Assembly: GCA_947476675.1 (NCBI GenBank)
Contig: CANJRL010000001.1
Location: forward strand, 22,028-86,027
Length of the DNA: 64,000 nucleotides
Direction of reading: 5' to 3'
Origin: Phycisphaerales bacterium
GTDB taxonomy: Bacteria > Planctomycetota > Phycisphaerae > Phycisphaerales > UBA1924
In this document: in pieces, positions 62,058 through 64,000 of the stretch
Layout of the letters: each line of letters begins with the position of its first letter
How positions within the stretch are numbered: position 1 is the stretch's first letter
Translations under genes and position numbers: made by a program
The notes under the pieces: generated by a model
Database searches by the model: none
What the model saw: the letters and a program-made list of their open reading frames with translations, nothing else
Told to the model about the DNA's origin: nothing

Positions 62058-63038
62058 TCAGAGGCCCATCGCCTTCGCCATCGCCTCGCCCATGTGCGCC
62101 GGCGTCTCGGCGATGACCATGCCCGCGGCCTTGAGCGCCTCGATCTTGCTCTCGGCGCCGCCCTCCCCGCCGCTGATGATCGCGCCGGCGTGGCCCATGC
62201 GCCTCCCCGGAGGCGCGGTGCGACCGGCGATGAACGCCGCCATCGGCTTCCTGACGCTCGCCTTCGCGAACGCCGCCGCCGCTTCCTCGTCGCTCCCGCC
62301 GATCTCGCCGATCATCAGGATGCCGCTGGTCTCGGGGTCGTTCTGGAAGAGGCGCAGCGCGTCGACGAAGTTCATCCCCCGCACCGGGTCGCCCCCGATG
62401 CCGATGCACGTCGACTGCCCGAGCCCGAGCGACGAGGTCTGCCACACCGCCTCGTAGGTCAGCGTGCCCGAGCGGCTCACGATGCCCACCGCCTTGCCGC
62501 GCCTGGCCTGGCTCACGTGGGTGTGGATGTACCCGGGCATGATGCCGATCTTGCACCCGCTGCTCGTGTAGGGGTCGCCCGCGCCCGTCCCGCCTCCGGT
62601 CTTCGGGCCCGGGGTGATGACGCCGGGGCAGTTGGGGCCGATCAGGGTGACGCGCTTGAGGCCGGGTGTGCCCGCATCGGCGAGGCGGTTGTGCTCGTCG
62701 AGCAAAGCCCTGACCCGCACCATGTCCTGCACCGGCACGCCCTCGGTGATGGCGCAGATCACCGTCAACCCGGCGTCGATCGCCTCCAGGATCGCATCCC
62801 CCGCGAACGGCGGCGGCACAAAGATCATCGTCGCTTCGGCGCCCGTCGCGTCGACCGCGGCCTTCACCGTGTCGAAGATCGGCAGGCCGTTCTCATCCTT
62901 GGTCCCACCTTTCCCGGGGGTGACGCCCCCGGCCATGCGCGTGCCGTAATGAAGGCACCCCCTCGTATGGAGCGCGCCGAAGGCGCCGGTGATGCCCTGA
63001 CAGATGACCTTGGTGGAACCGGTGACGAGGACGGCCAT
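62058..63038 (-). CDS. sucD: Succinyl-CoA ligase, alpha subunit
   Basis: The 326-residue protein starts at ATG 63038. It has the CoA-binding Rossmann part ([20 protein letters not shown]), [36 protein letters not shown] and the phosphohistidine in [10 protein letters not shown] (H283). A Gly/Thr-rich insertion of about 18 residues ([18 protein letters not shown], 145-162) separates two normally adjacent blocks. SucD joins with SucC to form succinyl-CoA or, in reverse, succinate and GTP/ATP. sucC is usually directly upstream; here the upstream gene is a TPR protein, so sucC must be elsewhere. Confidence 0.94.
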   Translation of the reverse strand: MAVLVTGSTKVICQGITGAFGALHTRGCLHYGTRMAGGVTPGKGGTKDENGLPIFDTVKAAVDATGAEATMIFVPPPFAGDAILEAIDAGLTVICAITEGVPVQDMVRVRALLDEHNRLADAGTPGLKRVTLIGPNCPGVITPGPKTGGGTGAGDPYTSSGCKIGIMPGYIHTHVSQARRGKAVGIVSRSGTLTYEAVWQTSSLGLGQSTCIGIGGDPVRGMNFVDALRLFQNDPETSGILMIGEIGGSDEEAAAAFAKASVRKPMAAFIAGRTAPPGRRMGHAGAIISGGEGGAESKIEALKAAGMVIAETPAHMGEAMAKAMGL

Positions 63039-63142
63039 GGGGGGGAGAGCATATCGAACGGCGGCTCCCGGCCCGGGTCCCCCAGTGCGGCGTGTTCCTG
63101 CGACTTGATGCCTCGATGCCTCGTGCCTCGATGCCTCCTGCT

Positions 63143-64000
63143 TCACTCCGCAGGCTTGATCACGTCGAACGGCACATCCTTGTCGCACCCCGCCGCTTCG
63201 TACGCGCTCCGATCGATCGCCAGGTTCCGGCTCGTCCCCGCGTGCTGCCGCGGGAAGTGCGCCGCGGTGTAGACCGTCAGCGCCGCCTTGCCGCAGGCGA
63301 TGGCCTCGCGCAGCAGGGCGCAGTGCTGGGCCGGCCTCTCCTGCGCCAGGTCCGCCAGCGCGGCCGCCAGGTTGTTCTGCGTCATGGCCCAGCCCTGCGG
63401 CAGGGCCTGGCGCGTGTACACCTGCAGCGCCAGGCGGCACGCCGCCACGGCCTCCCCCAGCAGCCGGGCTCGCTCCGCCCCCTCCGACGCGACCGCCTGA
63501 TCGCGCAGCGCGTTCGCCAGGTTGCTCTGCGTCATGGCCCAGTCCTGCGGCAGGGCCTGGCGCGTGTACAGCTCCAGCGCCAGCCGGTATGCCGCCACGG
63601 CCTCCCCCAGCAGCCGAGCACGCTCCGCCCCGTCTGATGCGCTCGCCTGGTCGCGCAGCGCGTTCGCCAGGTTGTTCTGCGTCCTGGCCCAATCCTGCGG
63701 CAAGGCCTGGCGCGTGAACACCTCCAGGGCCAGCCGGTACGCCGCCACCGCCTCCCCCATCAGCCGGGCACGCTCCGCCCCCTCCGACGCACGCGCCTGA
63801 TCGCTCAGCGCGGCGGCCAGATTGTTCTGCGTCATGGCCCAATCCTGCGGCAAGGCCTGGCGCGTGCGCACCTCCAGCGCCAGCCGGTACGCCGCCACCG
63901 CCTCCCCGAGCAGCCGGGCACGCTCCGCCCCCTCCGACGCACCGGCTTGGTTCCGCTGCGCATTGCCCAGGTTGTTCTGAGTCATGGCCCAATCCTGCGG
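63143..64000 (-). CDS. TPR repeat protein made of 50-residue units (cut by window edge)
   Basis: The frame is open to the right edge, so the N-terminal part is missing. The visible 285 or so residues are near-identical 50-residue units with the pattern [20 protein letters not shown], an acidic-turn [20 protein letters not shown] and YTRQ. This is the TPR pattern common in cyanobacterial and planctomycete tandem TPR proteins. The last unit is followed by a shorter, diverged end ([20 protein letters not shown]) and a final segment [20 protein letters not shown]. Such proteins serve as binding scaffolds, often fused to other domains; those would be in the missing part. It lies 104 bases upstream of sucD. 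Confidence 0.85.
   Translation of the reverse strand, partial: PQDWAMTQNNLGNAQRNQAGASEGAERARLLGEAVAAYRLALEVRTRQALPQDWAMTQNNLAAALSDQARASEGAERARLMGEAVAAYRLALEVFTRQALPQDWARTQNNLANALRDQASASDGAERARLLGEAVAAYRLALELYTRQALPQDWAMTQSNLANALRDQAVASEGAERARLLGEAVAACRLALQVYTRQALPQGWAMTQNNLAAALADLAQERPAQHCALLREAIACGKAALTVYTAAHFPRQHAGTSRNLAIDRSAYEAAGCDKDVPFDVIKPAE
63383..64000 (-). repeat. 150-bp tandem repeat coding for TPR units
   Basis: The CATGGCCCA-type junction recurs exactly every 150 bases at 63383, 63533, 63683 (CCT instead of CAT), 63833 and 63983. Four full units are visible and the array runs off the right edge. The units are nearly identical at DNA level, which points to recent duplication or gene conversion. 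Confidence 0.95.

Noticed and set aside
59353..62457. A 1034-codon open frame on the plus strand
   Set aside because: It overlaps the MBL-fold gene, the secreted protein gene and sucD in other frames; its product is Arg/Pro/Gly low-complexity, typical of a GC-driven shadow frame.
63383..64000. Regular repeats at the right edge considered as a CRISPR array
   Set aside because: The unit is 150 bases with no unique spacers, stays in one reading frame and codes for TPR helices.

Overview
The window is high-GC DNA, densely packed with genes on both strands. It most likely comes from a member of the Planctomycetota, probably of the Phycisphaerae type. The evidence is the combination of dockerin-type EF-hand repeats on secreted proteins (genes at 16071, 29003 and 36249), a TIGR03790-type protein, PEP-CTERM-like sorting tails (47764 and 19166), two ECF sigma/anti-sigma pairs, futalosine menaquinone synthesis (mqnE), an LptE-like lipoprotein indicating a diderm envelope, and an FGE-sulfatase-like secreted protein. 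Taxonomy is inferred from gene content only; no rRNA or tRNA gene was found here.

Layout. 1-1020: end of an ECF sigma gene plus its anti-sigma factor, then a terminator. 1141-8780: metabolism and RNA genes on the + strand (mqnE, alpha-glucan phosphorylase, a GAF/SpoIIE phosphatase, rsmD, a CCA-adding-type nucleotidyltransferase). 8937-11758: two tandem secreted ClpP/NfeD-fold paralogues. 11836-15142: M3 peptidase and a PLP decarboxylase carrying an in-frame palindromic repeat. 15212-20209 (-): secreted proteins and rpoN. 20408-23393 (-): a replication/repair cluster, SRP RNA - dnaX - ybaB - recR. 23484-28628 (+): PIN-TRAM protein, BamD-like and LptE-like envelope proteins, ftsH. 28629-40708: mixed-strand genes including glmM, a degenerate HD-GYP protein, a PTPS, ppk1, dockerin proteins, gltX and a flagellin-hook-motif protein. 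40952-42306: a small low-GC islet with two unknown genes, one interrupted by an amber codon, followed by a cluster of hairpins. 42663-50660: PfkB kinase, lipid kinase, aconitase, a P-domain-like PEP-CTERM protein and an M61 peptidase. 50921-53669 (-): ECF sigma, anti-sigma and a PDZ protein as one operon. 53728-63038: tatC, tadA, a PHP-glycosyltransferase fusion, an AhpD-like protein, coaD, a histidine-stripped beta-lactamase-fold protein, a large secreted protein and sucD. 63143-64000: a TPR gene made of 150-bp tandem repeats, running off the right edge.

Most notable observations. (1) dnaX has a run of nine A in the coding strand, placed so that a -1 shift or one extra transcribed A reads a lysine and then a stop, which would make a gamma form as in E. 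coli and Thermus; the same protein lacks the usual zinc module. (2) A dispersed double-hairpin repeat occurs three times, once inside the reading frame of the decarboxylase. (3) The low-GC two-gene islet is of unknown function. (4) Several proteins look like catalytically stripped members of enzyme families: the first ClpP-like paralogue, the HD-GYP protein and the MBL-fold protein. (5) The PTPS homologue has the Glu motif of the folate-type PTPS-III rather than the queuosine-type Cys motif.
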